In this document: positions 22,758 through 33,979 of the stretch, one piece after another
Layout: the number at the start of each line of letters is the position of its first letter
Position numbering within the stretch: position 1 is the first letter of the stretch
Assembly: GCA_037176725.1 (NCBI GenBank)
Contig: JAZBRS010000026.1
Span: 148,315,501-148,379,500, forward strand
Length of the DNA stretch: 64,000 nucleotides
From: Posidonia oceanica
Taxonomy: Eukaryota > Streptophyta > Magnoliopsida > Alismatales > Posidoniaceae
Reading direction: 5' to 3'
The notes under the pieces: model-generated
Seen by the model: only the letters and a program-made list of their open reading frames with translations
Databases searched by the model: none
What the model was told of the DNA's origin: nothing
Made by a program: the position numbers and the translations under genes

Positions 22758-23480
22758 TGTCCTTATGACCATCCCTGGACGACGCCAGGACGCGGGCGCA
22801 CACCGACCGATAGAGGGTCATGGATGAATGGTGAATCCGAGGAAAGAAACTCGTCTCGGAAACACCGAAAAATAGCGAAGAAAACAAAAGGATAAGGAAA
22901 AGGGGAGTCGCCACCTAGTCTATTATCGGGAAGATGAGGAAAACCAAGAAAATCATGATATGCATGCAATGTTATGCAAAATGTATGACTCGTGCCAATG
23001 GATAAGGGCAAAATGGTAATTACAGGCCAGAGAAAGGGTAAGGACTCCTGTTACGCATGGGGAAGGTGTTAGGCACCCCATGCGCCCGAAAATCGATCTT
23101 TCTAGGCTTTTCACTCACATGTGCGAGAATATCGATAGTTAATGCCGATTAATGTTAGTCTGAGGGCGGTGTATGCCATGCCTTTGTAAATCATGCACTG
23201 CTTAGTAAATCATGCTAAAAATGGATGGTTAATGCTATAATGCCATGATGCAGTGATAAACAAGTCGGGGAAACTAGGTCCGAGCCTAGTAAGCAAAATA
23301 GACGTTAAGCAAAGTAACAAACAGAAGCTCTGTTCACTGTTTGGATTCTACCAAAAACACACATCCAATATGCACATACAGTACGTGCATTAGACTGCTC
23401 TCCAACAGTGAACTTTCATCGCCATGAAAATGCCATGTAGACGATGTAAAACATGCAGCTAATGATCTGGAAAGCAAGAG
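22758..23480 (-). mobile_element. LTR C, 3'-end portion, interrupted by Element 2
   Basis: Read in + coordinates it starts TGTCCTTATG after the primer-binding site. It shares blocks with the B LTR: AATCCGAGGAA, GAGTCGCCACC(T), TAGTCTATTA, GGATAAGGGCA, GGTAAGGACTCCTGTTACG and GGGGAAGGTGTTAGGCACCCC. It is cut at 23485/23486 by Element 2 and should continue at 60493. Confidence 0.8.
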
Positions 23481-23485
23481 GATAC
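23481..23485. repeat. Target-site duplication GATAC of Element 2, left copy
   Basis: GATAC directly precedes the Element 2 LTR and recurs at 60488-60492 directly after it, 37 kb away. This proves that both ends belong to one insertion. Confidence 0.92.
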
Positions 23486-23999
23486 TATAGATATCCCATT
23501 TTCGCATTTCCCAGAGTTCATAGAGTATAGGAACTTCTGAGGCACCCAGATCACATAACTAAGGCTAATAACATATTTTTCAGGAGTTTTCATGATTTGC
23601 TTAAAAACAATACTTGATTTTACTTGACTCAAGGCTGTTAGCTATGGCAGAGCTAACGCACTCAAACTCGTGGCAAGTCCGAGTACCTCGAGCACTCTTT
23701 ATCCCACTCAAATCTGTGGCAGATTTAAGTTAAAGAAGATAGTTTTATGATTTCATGAGATCTCTGAAGTTTTCTAGGCTTTTATTGAGTTTTCTGGATC
23801 AAACCTAAAAGACAGGGTTAAAAATGCAAAAGACTTTGCTAGTTGCCTCCCAGAGTGGCGACACAGCTAGACGCCTTTCAGAAGGGCGATTGGACTGTGT
23901 AGGCGTTTGTGTGACAGGCGACTAGCACCATTTCTCTCTCTCCAGCTTAATATTAACATCCTGGGCATCAATATAACATACGGGAATTTTATAAGCTAT
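23486..23999 (+). mobile_element. 5' LTR of Element 2, first part
   Basis: It aligns with 58899-59410 of the 3' LTR. It is interrupted after GCTAT by Element B and resumes at 51385. Confidence 0.92.
23995..23999. repeat. Target-site duplication GCTAT of Element B, left copy
   Basis: GCTAT precedes TGTAGCGATCC and recurs at 51385-51389 after GTGTCAACA. The uninterrupted sequence ATAAGCTATTATAAC in the 3' LTR of Element 2 (about 59402-59416) is the empty site. Confidence 0.95.
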
Positions 24000-26900
24000 T
24001 GTAGCGATCCCGATCGGAATCAGGCTCGCTATCTAGCGGCGATTGGATCCGAGGAAGAGGCTCGACTCGAAAACACTTGAAATCGAGGAGAAAAGAGAAA
24101 GATAAGACAAATCAGAGTCGCCACCATGTCTATTAACGGGAGACAAGGAAAACCGGGGGAAATGCGTGAATTAACACGCAAAACCAAGCAAGAAATGCAA
24201 AGCAAAGCAATGCAAAGGAAACAAATGCAAATACATGCAAATGAGATGACTCTAGCCTAGGATAAGGGCAGTACGGTCATTGCGGGCCAAAAGACAGGGC
24301 AAGGACTCTTGTTACGTGCGGGGAAGGTGTTAGGCACCCCCGACACGCCCGAGAATCGGTCTTTCTAGGCTTACGCTCGCATACGCAGGGAAATGCAGGA
24401 TTGAATGCCTATGTGCCTATGAATGCCTAAATGAATGCTCAAGGTGTGCTCTAAGTGAAGAGATGCAAAGCAAGGAAAGTAAACGTGCTGTCTAAGTGCT
24501 CAGCTACGCTGTCTGTGTTCCGAACCGGGCGAAACCTGGCTCGTGAGAACTCCAGGCAGTAAGCATCACAGCCCTATATGCGAATGCAGGCGAAAAAGCA
24601 AAACAACGGTAAAACCATGCAATGCAATCGACATGCAAGAGAAAACGGCGTAAAACACGCAAAACGAGGCGAAAAACAAGAAAGCGCGCAAAACGGTGAG
24701 AAAAGACAAGGTCGGCACGTAAAACGGGCGAGAAAGCAAGGCGGCAAGCAAATCAGTGCAAAAGACGATGACGGGCACGCAAAACTGTGCCAAAAACAGG
24801 ACGAGCACGCAAAACGACGCGAAAGACAAAGCAGGCACGCAAAACAGTGCCAAAACGAGAACGGACACGCAAAACGGTGCCAAAAGCTGCGAGATAAAAC
24901 CTCGGAAAACTGTGCGAATGCTAAATGCAAAGAAGAGAACAGAAGAAGGAAAAGGAGAAGCAGAACAGCGCATGTGTGAGAACAGGCGCTGTTCAAGGCC
25001 ACACAGAGTAGGTGTGAAGACCTACAAGGGGGAGAGTGAGCAAACGGAGGGATTACCACCTCTTTTGCGACCATTTCCCACTGAACCGTTCCACGGTGTG
25101 TCTCGCATGTTGCCCAAAGCTCGCGATGCGATCGGATCGTGGAAAAGGGGGAAGAAAGTCACATTAAGTGGTAAATCCAGGGAAAACTCAACACAAAACA
25201 CATAGGGAAACGCGAAATGGGAATCTGAGCTGATAGACAAGAAGAGGAGGCCCTATTCTACATGCTCAAAGAAACAGAAATCGAAAACGAGGAAAACTAT
25301 GCAAATGGCATGCAAATGAATGCAATGCAGGGGTTCAGGAGGACATACCTGGAAATCCAGGAGCCTGATCTGAGATCTGCTTGGTCCATGCTGAAGAGCG
25401 CTTTACTGCGGTCGCCTGGGCAGCTTACTTGAGAAGATCCAACGGCCGGATCGGAAGATGTCGCAGCTTCAAGGCAGAAGGGCCAGAATAGGGGAGAAGA
25501 ACAGATCTAGGTGTTCAGGAGGTCCTAGGGGTGTGCAAAAGGTCCTCCCAAGTGAAGGGGAGCTAAAAGTGCTTAGTGTGTGCAGAGGGATGCCAAAATG
25601 CGAGGCTAAATGAATGCAGAATGCATGCACAAGCAAAAAGAAACAAGGGGAACAAACTTGGAAAAGACAGGAGTTCAAAAGCATTTTTGAAAAAGAAAAG
25701 GGGCTAAAATGCAAATTTTCACAAAAGATGGGGTCCACAGAGAAGGGTTTTGAAAACAAGAGAGGGCAGAGAGTTATTTTGCAAAAGACTGGGCTCAGAA
25801 AGCTAATTTGAAAAGAGGGTATACATTGGAAGAAGTTTTGAAAACAAAAAGAAATCAGAGTGCAATTTTGGATAAAACTAGGGTCTAAAATGCAAATTTT
25901 CCAGAAAACAGGGTCCTGGGGAGTCTGGGAATGCAAGTGGAGGGTCTACATGCAATTTTGTAAGCATAGGAGCTAAGATGCAACTTTAGGGGCAAAACAG
26001 TCTTTTTACATGGTTTTTAAAAGATGCAAGGACCTATGTGTGATTTTTGAATCATGCAGGGGTCAAATATGCAATTTTGTATGGTAAATATGCTCTGAGA
26101 TCAAGGCCTGGGGACTGACATGCAATTTTTGAAAAGTGTAGGGGTGAAAATGCAATGCAATAAGAAAAAATGCATGCAAATGGTTACTGTCCATTTAAAA
26201 TGGACCTAAATGCAAATGCCAGAAAACAGAGGAAAGAAAATGCAATACAACAAGCAAAAATAAAAAATAAAACCTAAGTTTCTACAGTGCATGGACCTAA
26301 ATATAAAAACAGAAACATGCAAGAGGCCAGAATGCAATGCAGTATGGCAAAATCAATGCATTTAAATTAAATAAACTACTGCAGGACCTAGATGCAAAAA
26401 TTAAAAGCAGAGGGGCTAAGACATAGAAAATTACAACTAGAACGCACAGTAAAAGGACTGGGATGTAAATACAGAAAAGCAGGAATAATTAAAGCAATTT
26501 TGCATGGTTTTAAATTAAAAACTAAGCAGATTAAAAGGCATAAGGACCAGAATGCAAAAAAGAAATAACTTAAGGCAGACATGCAATATTCACATAGAAA
26601 CTTTATAATTAAGAAAATAAATGCACAGTGTTCGTCGACGGTGACGAGCACTGTAGCACAAAGCCATCAGAGCTCGTGGCCGCCGACAGGGGAGGCTGAG
26701 GAGGCGCAGATTGGCGGAGGGCGTAGCCGGCGACCGCACGGAGCTCCGGAGATCGCCGGGGCATCGTTCCACTGACTGGAACGTCCGGAAGACAGGAGGC
26801 CGGCGCCGGAGAAGACGGGGAGACCGGTGAGCCGCAAGAGCGTCTGGAGGGCTTGGAAGCCGATTCTGATCGGCGGGAAAGCAGCAGGAGGAGGAGAGAG

Positions 26901-29780
26901 AGTGGGGGAGGGCGAGAAGTACCTGCGGTGGCGCCTGGTGCGTCCTCCCGACCTCAGTAGTATCGGGGCTGGCCGGCGAAGTTCGTGCGGTTGCAGCGGT
27001 GACTGTCGGGCGCTCGCGGAGGTTGGGGCTGGCTCAGAGCAAGCTTCCGGTGCTTCCCAGACGTCCGGACGCGAGCTCCGAAGCTCGGGCAGCGATTTGG
27101 CACCTTTTGGGTTCAGCAGAGTGACCGGAGGTGAGGGGGAAGTGTTGCTGCTCGTCTGGTTGGATGGAACCTTCCGGGAGGTTGCTGGAGGCCTGGAGAG
27201 TGAAGCTGGAGGGTTGGATTGGCTTTCTGGAGAGCGTAGGTGGAGTTTGGAGGATGGGCGATTTTCGGGTCTGAGGTTAGGATAGGTGTTTGTTGTGGAG
27301 TTTGGAAGCTATGGTGGATGGTTGGGTTCGAGGTCGGGGGCTCTGGAAAGGTGGAGGTTCGGTGAGTCTCTGGGTGGATTTTGGGAGAAGGTTGTGGGCC
27401 GGAGTGGAGGGAATTGCTGAGGGGAGTTGTGTTGGGTTCTGGTTGGTGTTCAGGGTGATTTGAAGGTGTTTCGTGCAGTGGAAAGGCAATGGGATGGTGG
27501 AGGGAGATAGCTGGGTTGCTGGGTGAGTTTGGGGGATCAATTTGGAGAAGTATGAAGGCTGGGAAAGGTTTTGGTTTACTGGAGAATGAAGAGACGGGAC
27601 TGCTGCGGATTTCAGAAGGGAAATGAGAGAGGTTTGGGTGGAGGATGCTGGGGAATTGAGGGGCTCTCTCCAGGACGCAAAGGTGGCTCTCAGACACTCC
27701 CTCAGGCCACACTCTTTTCTGGAAATTGGAGGAGGCAGAGAAGAAGAAAGGAGCTGCTCAGGTGGAAGAAATGGAATGGGTTCTGGAATTGGGCTCTCTC
27801 AGATTGCTAACTGCCGGTCTCTCACTGATTGCTCACTCAGGTCACCCGATTCGCTCACACTGGATTGAAGGAGGAACGGGCTTAAAAATGAGGAGGGGCT
27901 GCTGCTGGCGCGCTGGGAATTTGAAATCAGCGGCGGCCACTGCAACAGAGAAGACGGCGAGGTGACCGGCTCCGGGAAAACCGCTGAGATGAAGGAGGAG
28001 CGGCGAGCTGCTGTAGACGACGGGATGGATGCTCAAATTTTGAATGGGGAGGGAAGACTATAGCTGGCCGCCCGCGGGAGAAGCCGGTGGAAAGAAAAAC
28101 GCAGAAGGTTGAGGAAGAAGAAGGAAGAAGGAGGCCGGACTGTGGGCCGAAAAGAAAAGAAAAAAAGAAATAAGGAAGAAAGGGAGAAGCGGGCTGACGG
28201 GCCCAGTAAGGAAAAAAGAAGTAAAAAATGAGAAGGAAGAAAGAAAGAGAGGGAAAAGAAGAGAAATAAAATAGGAAAAAATAAATTAAAAATAAGTAGA
28301 AATATTAGGGTGTTGGTGCTGTGAATTAGGATCTTAATCAGATTTTTAAATGACTTCTTTTGGTTAATTAGTGTGGTTTAAATGGGTTTTGGGCTTGATT
28401 AGGGTTTTAGGGTTCTTTTTTCTTTTTAATTCATTTTCCATTTTGATTAAGTGTTTACTAAATCTTTTTAAATTGTTTTTTTAATTGTGTTTTTCTTGTT
28501 AAGTACTTATGATGTTAATTAGGATTTTTAAGATTTATTTTTAGGTTAATTAGAGTGGGTTTTGGGTTTCTTAGTTTTAGTCTTTTAGGTTTTTTTTCTT
28601 TCTTAAGTCTTTTGAATTAGGTTTTCGATTTTTATTTGTTGATTTTTCTTGATGTTTTTTAATTGGGTTTCTCTACTCTGATGGAGTGTTTTTAAGTCTT
28701 TTTAATGTATTTTTCATTTCCTTTTTAATTAAATTCTCAGGTTGTTTTTTCTTAGGTTTGCTAAGTTAGGCTTTTTCTTTCATTAATTACTTATCTTAGT
28801 GTATTAATTGTTTTACCTTTTTTAGGGTTTGTTTTTTAATTCTTTTGATAGGGTTTTCAGTTTTGGTGGGTTTTGATTTTATTTTAGTTTTTTCCTTGAT
28901 TTTTCAGTATTTTCTTTTTGGTTTGTTTTGCATTTTTTAGTTTGTATGTTTGATTTTCTTTTTAGCTTGATTTAGTTAAGTTTGGGTTTTTAATTGCTTG
29001 TTTAATGTTTTTTAATTGTTTTTCTTAGGGTTCTGATTTGTTTCTTTTATATTTTGGGGTTTTACAGATTTTTAGGGGTTTTTATGGATTTTTGCAAGAG
29101 AGGGCAAAGGAAAAGAGAAGGAAGAAGGAAAAGGGAAAAAGAGGGAAATAAAAGGAAAAGAGATAGGTTGGAGAGAAAGATTTTTTGAAAATTAGGGAAA
29201 GTGTTAAAAATAAAGTAAAAATAGGAATAAGATAGAGGAGGGATGGAAGTGCAAAGGGGGCCCACAGCCAGGCCAAAAAAGGGCAAGAGGGTGATGAAAA
29301 GAGAGATGATAATCAGGAGAGAGAGAGGAGAGAGAAAATGATAATCCCAGAGAGACAAAAGGATAATTTGGATGAAAGGGGGGCTTAAGGGTCTTGGAAT
29401 GGGGTGAAAATTGGTGAGTGGGTAGTCTAGGGTTTGAGGTGTTGGTCTTGAAGTTTTGGTTTGATTCTAAAAAGGTTTTGGAAGGATTTTAAGGTGTAGA
29501 AAAAAGGGAGTTTTGCCTAGGTTTTCTAGGGTTTTTGGGAATGGTCTAGGTTTGGAAATTTCTGGGTTCTTGGGTAGGCTTGCTAAGTGGGTGTTGGTGG
29601 GTTTTCCTATGGGTTTTGGTTAGGTTTTGAGCTTGGGAAGAGGAGTAAAGGCTTAGGTTAAAATGGGCTGATTTTGGAGGGTAAAGAAGGGGATTAGGGT
29701 TTGGTTTTGGGTTTGAGTTGAGTCTAGCAATCACCAGGAGGGCTCCAAGGATCCAGGCCTGCCAAGATGGGGTGTCAACA
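24000..29780 (-). mobile_element. 3' LTR of Element B, 5781 bp
   Basis: On the minus strand it runs from TGTTGACACCCC (29780) to CGATCGGGATCGCTACA (24000). It pairs base for base with 45614-51384 apart from scattered substitutions and a few small indels, for example about 10 extra bases near 26107 relative to 47719. Internal order mirrors the A LTRs: AT-rich block (28260-29060), GC-rich block (26630-28050), short TGCAAA-word segment (25500-26600), tandem array (24640-24900) and conserved end. Confidence 0.93.
24640..24900. repeat. Short CGCAAAACGG tandem array in 3' LTR of B
   Basis: Degenerate 30-bp units of the same family as the solo LTR array, about eight copies. The 5' LTR holds the same array at 46255-46510. 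Open frames over it are compositional. Confidence 0.75.
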
Positions 29781-29794
29781 GATGCCCCTCCCTG
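29781..29794 (-). promoter_or_regulatory. Polypurine tract of Element B
   Basis: The minus strand reads AGGGAGGGGCATC, immediately before the 3' LTR start TGTTGACACCCC. It is nearly identical to the Element A tract. Confidence 0.88.
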
Positions 29795-30310
29795 AGCAAG
29801 GTCAAGCGGAGCGAGGCCGCTGCTCAGGGTTGACAAGACATCCCATCTGACCGGCGGGAGCAGCGGGTTGCTATGGGCGTGAGCTACTTATTCGGCGGAT
29901 GCACCGAAGATCGTAGCCCGTTGCCACAATGCAAGATGCTAGGTGCAGATGGATGCTGTGCAGTGCGATGCATGCTGATGCAATGCAAGAAGTTAGCACA
30001 AAAGTTAGTGCAGCTAGAATAGATGCTGATGCTGTGCAAGTGATGGTGATGATGCCAAAGTAATATGCAGTGCTAGCTGAGGAAGTGCTAAGATGATGCA
30101 AGAGGAATGATAAAAAGGCACGATGTGGCGGGAGGATCTGGCAGGGAGGCCAGACTTGCGCGACAAAGCGAGGGAAGAATAGGGTGCAGCCTGTCCCCGC
30201 CCGGGGAGCAAGCTAGCAGAAAAGAAAAAGGCGCGAGGGGAGAGAGGCCAACTCTCCTATCGCAAAAGGGGTTTGCGTGACTTTGCCTTCCTAGGACAAG
30301 GCCATGCCAA
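29795..30310 (-). other. Element B 3' UTR next to the polypurine tract
   Basis: Low-complexity ATGC-word stretch (29890-30110) matching the CAT-rich stretch of Element A, then a short segment shared with A (the AAAAGGCGCGAGGGG neighbourhood against 12300-12370). No coding sequence is seen. Confidence 0.6.
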
Positions 30311-31232
30311 AAAAGGTGATAAGGTGACGGGCTTATCGTCCGGATAGTTTACGGTCCTATCAACCGGGAGTGATAGTTTAGGTTATCAGCCTGGAATGAC
30401 AGTTTACGGTCCTGTCAACCGGAAGCAGTTGTGAGTGATAGTTACTGGATATCAGCCGTATAACATGGTTGTGTGGGATAGTTTACAGTCCTATCAACTA
30501 GCGGATAGTTTACAGACCTATCAACTGGCGGATAGTTTACAGACCTATCAACTGGCGGATAGTTTACAGACCTATCAACTGGAAGCCACAAACCATGAGT
30601 GATAGTTACTAGATATCAGCCGTATAACGCAAATGCCGGATAGTTTACAGTCTATCAACTGGAGCGACAGTTTACGGTCCTGTCAACCGGCGGATAGTTT
30701 ACAGACCTATCAACTGGAGGATAGTTTACAGTCCTATCAACTGGAAACGGCATTGCGAGGGACAGTTACTGGATGTCAGCCGTATAACATGATTGCGCGT
30801 GATAGTTTACAGTCCTATCAACTAGCGGATAGTTTACAGACCTATCAACTGGCGGATAGTTTACAGACCTATCAACTGGAAATGCGCAATGATGAGGGAT
30901 AGTTACTGGATATCAGCCGTATAATGCAATTGCTGGTGATAGTTTAGGATATCAGCCTAGCGATAGTTTACAGTCCTATCAACTGGTGGATAGTTTACAG
31001 ACCTATCAACTGGAGGATAGTTTACAGACCTATCAACTGGAAACCGCAATTGCAAGGGACAGTTACTGGATGTCAGCCGTATAACACAACTGTGGGCCAA
31101 CCATGGATCGGCCCAGATGATAGTTTAGGTTATCAGCCTGAGAGTGCTTGATTGTTTGATAGTTTCGGATATCAGCCTAGCATGTGATTGATTGTTTGAT
31201 AGTTTCGGATATCAGCCTAGCATGTGATTGAT
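30311..31232 (-). repeat. Hairpin tandem array of Element B (27-bp units)
   Basis: The basic unit on the + strand is GGATAGTTTACAGACCTATC followed by AACTGGC (27 bp), with runs of two to four identical copies separated by variant units. About 30 units are present. Stems vary while still pairing: GATAG/CTATC, GACAG/CTGTC, GATAAG/CTTATC, GATA/TATC and GACA/TGTC. In transcript sense the unit reads GTTGATAGG...CCGTAAACTATC, which matches degenerate units at 12155-12180 of Element A. It lies in the transcribed 3' UTR upstream of the polypurine tract. Confidence 0.9.
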
Positions 31233-31235
31233 TGT

Positions 31236-31890
31236 TTGATAAGAGGGGACGAGATCATGATGAGAGCTACTGCTAAAGAGGGGGTGAGGTCATGATGAGA
31301 ATTACTGCTAAAGAGGGGGGGAGATCATGATGAGAATTACTGCTAAAGAGGGGATGAGATCATGATGAGAATTATGGCTAAAGAGGGGATGAGATCATGA
31401 TGAGAACTACTGCTAAAGAGGGGGATGAGGTAATGATGAGAATTATGGCTAAAGAGGGGATGAGATCATGATGAGAACTATTGCTAAAGAGGGGGATGAA
31501 GTAATGATGAGAATTATGGCTAAAGGGGGGATGAGATCATGATGAGAACTACTGCTAAAGAGGGGGATGAAATCATGATGAGAGTTACTGCTAAAGAGGG
31601 GATGAGATCATGATGAGAACTACTGCTAAAGAGGGGGATGAGATCATGATGAGAACTACTGCTAAAGAGAGGATGAGATCATGATGAGAACTACTGCTAA
31701 AGAGGGGATGAGATCATGATGAGAACTACTGCTAAAGAGGGGGATGAGATCATGATGAGAATGATTGGTTGATAAGATATCGGACTTATCGGCCGGCAAA
31801 GAGGGGATGAGGTAATGATGAGAATGATTGGTTGATAAGATATCGGACTTATCGGCCGGCAAAGAGGGGATGAGGTAATGATGAGAAGAA
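31236..31890 (-). repeat. 35-bp tandem array with ATCATGAT core
   Basis: About 14 copies of a 35-36-bp unit containing GAGATCATGATGAGAA and CTACTGCTAAAGAGG occupy 31250-31760. Two composite copies at about 31750-31890 join this unit to a hairpin of the neighbouring array (GATAAG...CTTATC). It is present only in B. Confidence 0.88.
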
Positions 31891-32074
31891 ATCATCCTAT
31901 GACACCAGGAACATCATAGGGGAAAGAGGGGAAGAATGATACCAAGGGGTGATCAAAAGATGCCCCTGGTGTCGGGATGACACCAGGGGCTGGCCAACGC
32001 GTCCTTGGCATTGAAAGCAGAGGATGATGACAAGATTGTCGTGCTTGTCAGACGAGTAGTTTGGGATACCAGCC

Positions 32075-32345
32075 CACTGGGGACTCAGTTGAGGATGATC
32101 AGCTGAGGAGGATGATAGGTTGACGGACCTTTCGCCGAGCAGTTTGGGGTGCCAGCCCGCTGGGGACTCAGCTGAGGATGATCAGCTGAGGAGGATGACA
32201 GGTTGACGGACCTTTCGTCGAGCAGTTTGGGGTGCCAGCCCACTAGGGACTCAGCTGGAGATGATCAGCTGAGGAGGATGACAGGTTGACGGACCTTTCG
32301 CCGAGCAGTTTGGGGTGCCAGCCCGCTGGGGATGATGATCCAGCT
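32075..32345 (-). repeat. 82-bp tandem array, about 3.5 copies
   Basis: The GAGGAGGATGA(C/T)AGGTTGACGG segment recurs at about 32106, 32188 and 32271, an 82-83-bp period. The unit includes CAGTTTGGGGTGCCAGCC and CAGCTGAGGATGATCAGCTG (self-complementary ends). A single-copy relative occurs in Element A at about 11395-11470 on the other strand. Confidence 0.85.
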
Positions 32346-32638
32346 GGGGGCGACCAGCTGGGGATGCCAAATGGCGTAGCTTGACGACGCGGGTCCGCAG
32401 AGGCTCTGGACTCCAGATTGGGTGCTGAGGACTTTGCTGCGTTGTGATGTCTGCAAGTCTGGTTAGAGGGCCCAAGATGGTGATGATAATGATATGCAAT
32501 ACAGCAAAGAATCTTGATGTGCAAGCAGAAAGCAGAGACAGTTTTTCATTGATAAAGCTTGGTGAGTACAATGCCTGTGGCAGGCCAGAAATGTACAGCA
32601 TAATCTGAAAGAAGACCATATGATGGTTGCACAAGGGC

Positions 32639-33841
32639 CTAGTCAACTCGGGCCTTCTTCGACTGCCGGGAGTCGGGAAACAAAGGGCCGCCTGGCGGAA
32701 TTTCAGTGATAGGCCAGAGTTCTCGGACTTCAGCTTCATACTCAGGGGTGCATCCTACACCTCTCACAGCTGCAATGTCTGTAGATTGGACCCCATGCTG
32801 CATCAGACTAGCAAGCTTCTTGGTTGGGGCAGTTGTGCTGAGAGGGTACATCTGTAGAAGCTGGGGCGCTGTACTGTCAATGAAGGCGCCCTGCTGGAAG
32901 CCGAACTGGCGCATGACCTTGATTGGATGGTACTCTACGCCTGCTGTGAAACCTGGAAGAATGATCAGTCGCATGTCACGTGCGCTGAAGAAGACAGTGA
33001 ATGGCTCTACTGTAGAGGGGACAATACGCTAGGTTATAGTGTCGTCAGTCAGTGCTAACAGCCTCTCGTATTCTTCTTTGACGCTCTTTTCTGTTTTGGC
33101 ATGGGCGCTGCTGTAGTAGGCTTCAAAAGCATGCACTTGAGGGCGCAGAAGGTCCATTTCTAAGTGCGCGGTCAGCCAGACTTGTATGAGTGCTCCGCAA
33201 CCGTGGAAGTGGCGGCAGCGATGAGAGATGCGGTCCAGCCCGCGATAGGTCTCTGCCAGGACAACTGGTGCCAGGTCTATGTGCTGGGTCACCATTGCTA
33301 ATGCAATCTCTACAACCTCGATGGCCACTGTCAGTCGGCCATGGGTAAAGATCAGCTCGTCCAGGAAGCAGATAACAAATCCTCGGAGCCACAGCTCATC
33401 TCCGAGTTCTGCGCGCTTGTTCAAGATATCATCGAAGTGCGCAAGGCGAAGCATAGGTTCAGGCCCGCTGGTGCAGATTAGTTTCTGTTGGCAGGTTCGA
33501 GTGGGGAGCCCAGTTAGCTGGCTCAGGACCTTGAGATATCCGTCGCGCTTCATGAAAACAGGCGGCCCCAGGATCTTGGAAAAGCCGCAGATCCGACGCA
33601 CCTCTTCCAGTGTAGGTGTCAGCTCAGTCTGGTTGAAATGGAAGACATGATGCGCCGGCTTCCAGAATCTTGCGGCGGCACACAGAAGGTGGCGGCTGAC
33701 CTCCACATCAGCGGCCTTCAGCAGCTTGGTTGGTATGCCCCACAGGCGCAGCTGTTCACAGTCTTGTAAAGTGAGCCTGCTGATCCATTCTCGCAGGGCT
33801 TCTGAGCAGTGTGCAGGAGTTAGCAGAGTAGGAAAGCCCAT
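32639..33841 (-). pseudogene. ORF3 of Element B: plant mobile domain (PMD/DUF7745)-like protein, one in-frame stop
   Basis: About 400 codons from the ATG of MGFPTLLTP; the open frame extends upstream to 33979, but this Met is the one shared with Element A. One internal stop, TAG at 33031-33029, stands where A has TGG (Trp), a single G-to-A change; the frame is otherwise intact to the stop at 32639. N-terminal blocks FWKPAHHVFHF and PTLEEVRRICGF, central GLDRISHRCRHFHGC and C-terminal KVMRQFGFQQ resemble the plant mobile domain/DUF7745 group. That group is associated with gypsy and MuDR elements and with the silencing proteins MAIN and MAIL1 (family knowledge, recalled). It sits downstream of integrase, same strand and frame class as pol but 1.5 kb away. 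Its role in the element is unknown. Confidence 0.78.
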
Positions 33842-33979
33842 TACGCTGATTGCAGAGGGACAGGCAAATAGCTGCAGAAGCTTGAAAGTACCTGTTATCA
33901 ATAAACAGTCAGATCTCGCAGGCGTATAATCCTTGACAACAAGCAGAAGCTGAGACTGAAAATGTAGTTCCATATGCAT

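Noticed and set aside
24566..25074. 166-codon and 135-codon minus-strand ORFs, repeated at 46179-46687
   Set aside because: They lie in the LTR tandem array, and the repetition at 46 kb is simply the other LTR.
30481..31070. CRISPR-like regular repeats
   Set aside because: Units are contiguous 27-mers without unique spacers, in a plant retrotransposon 3' UTR. There are no cas genes.
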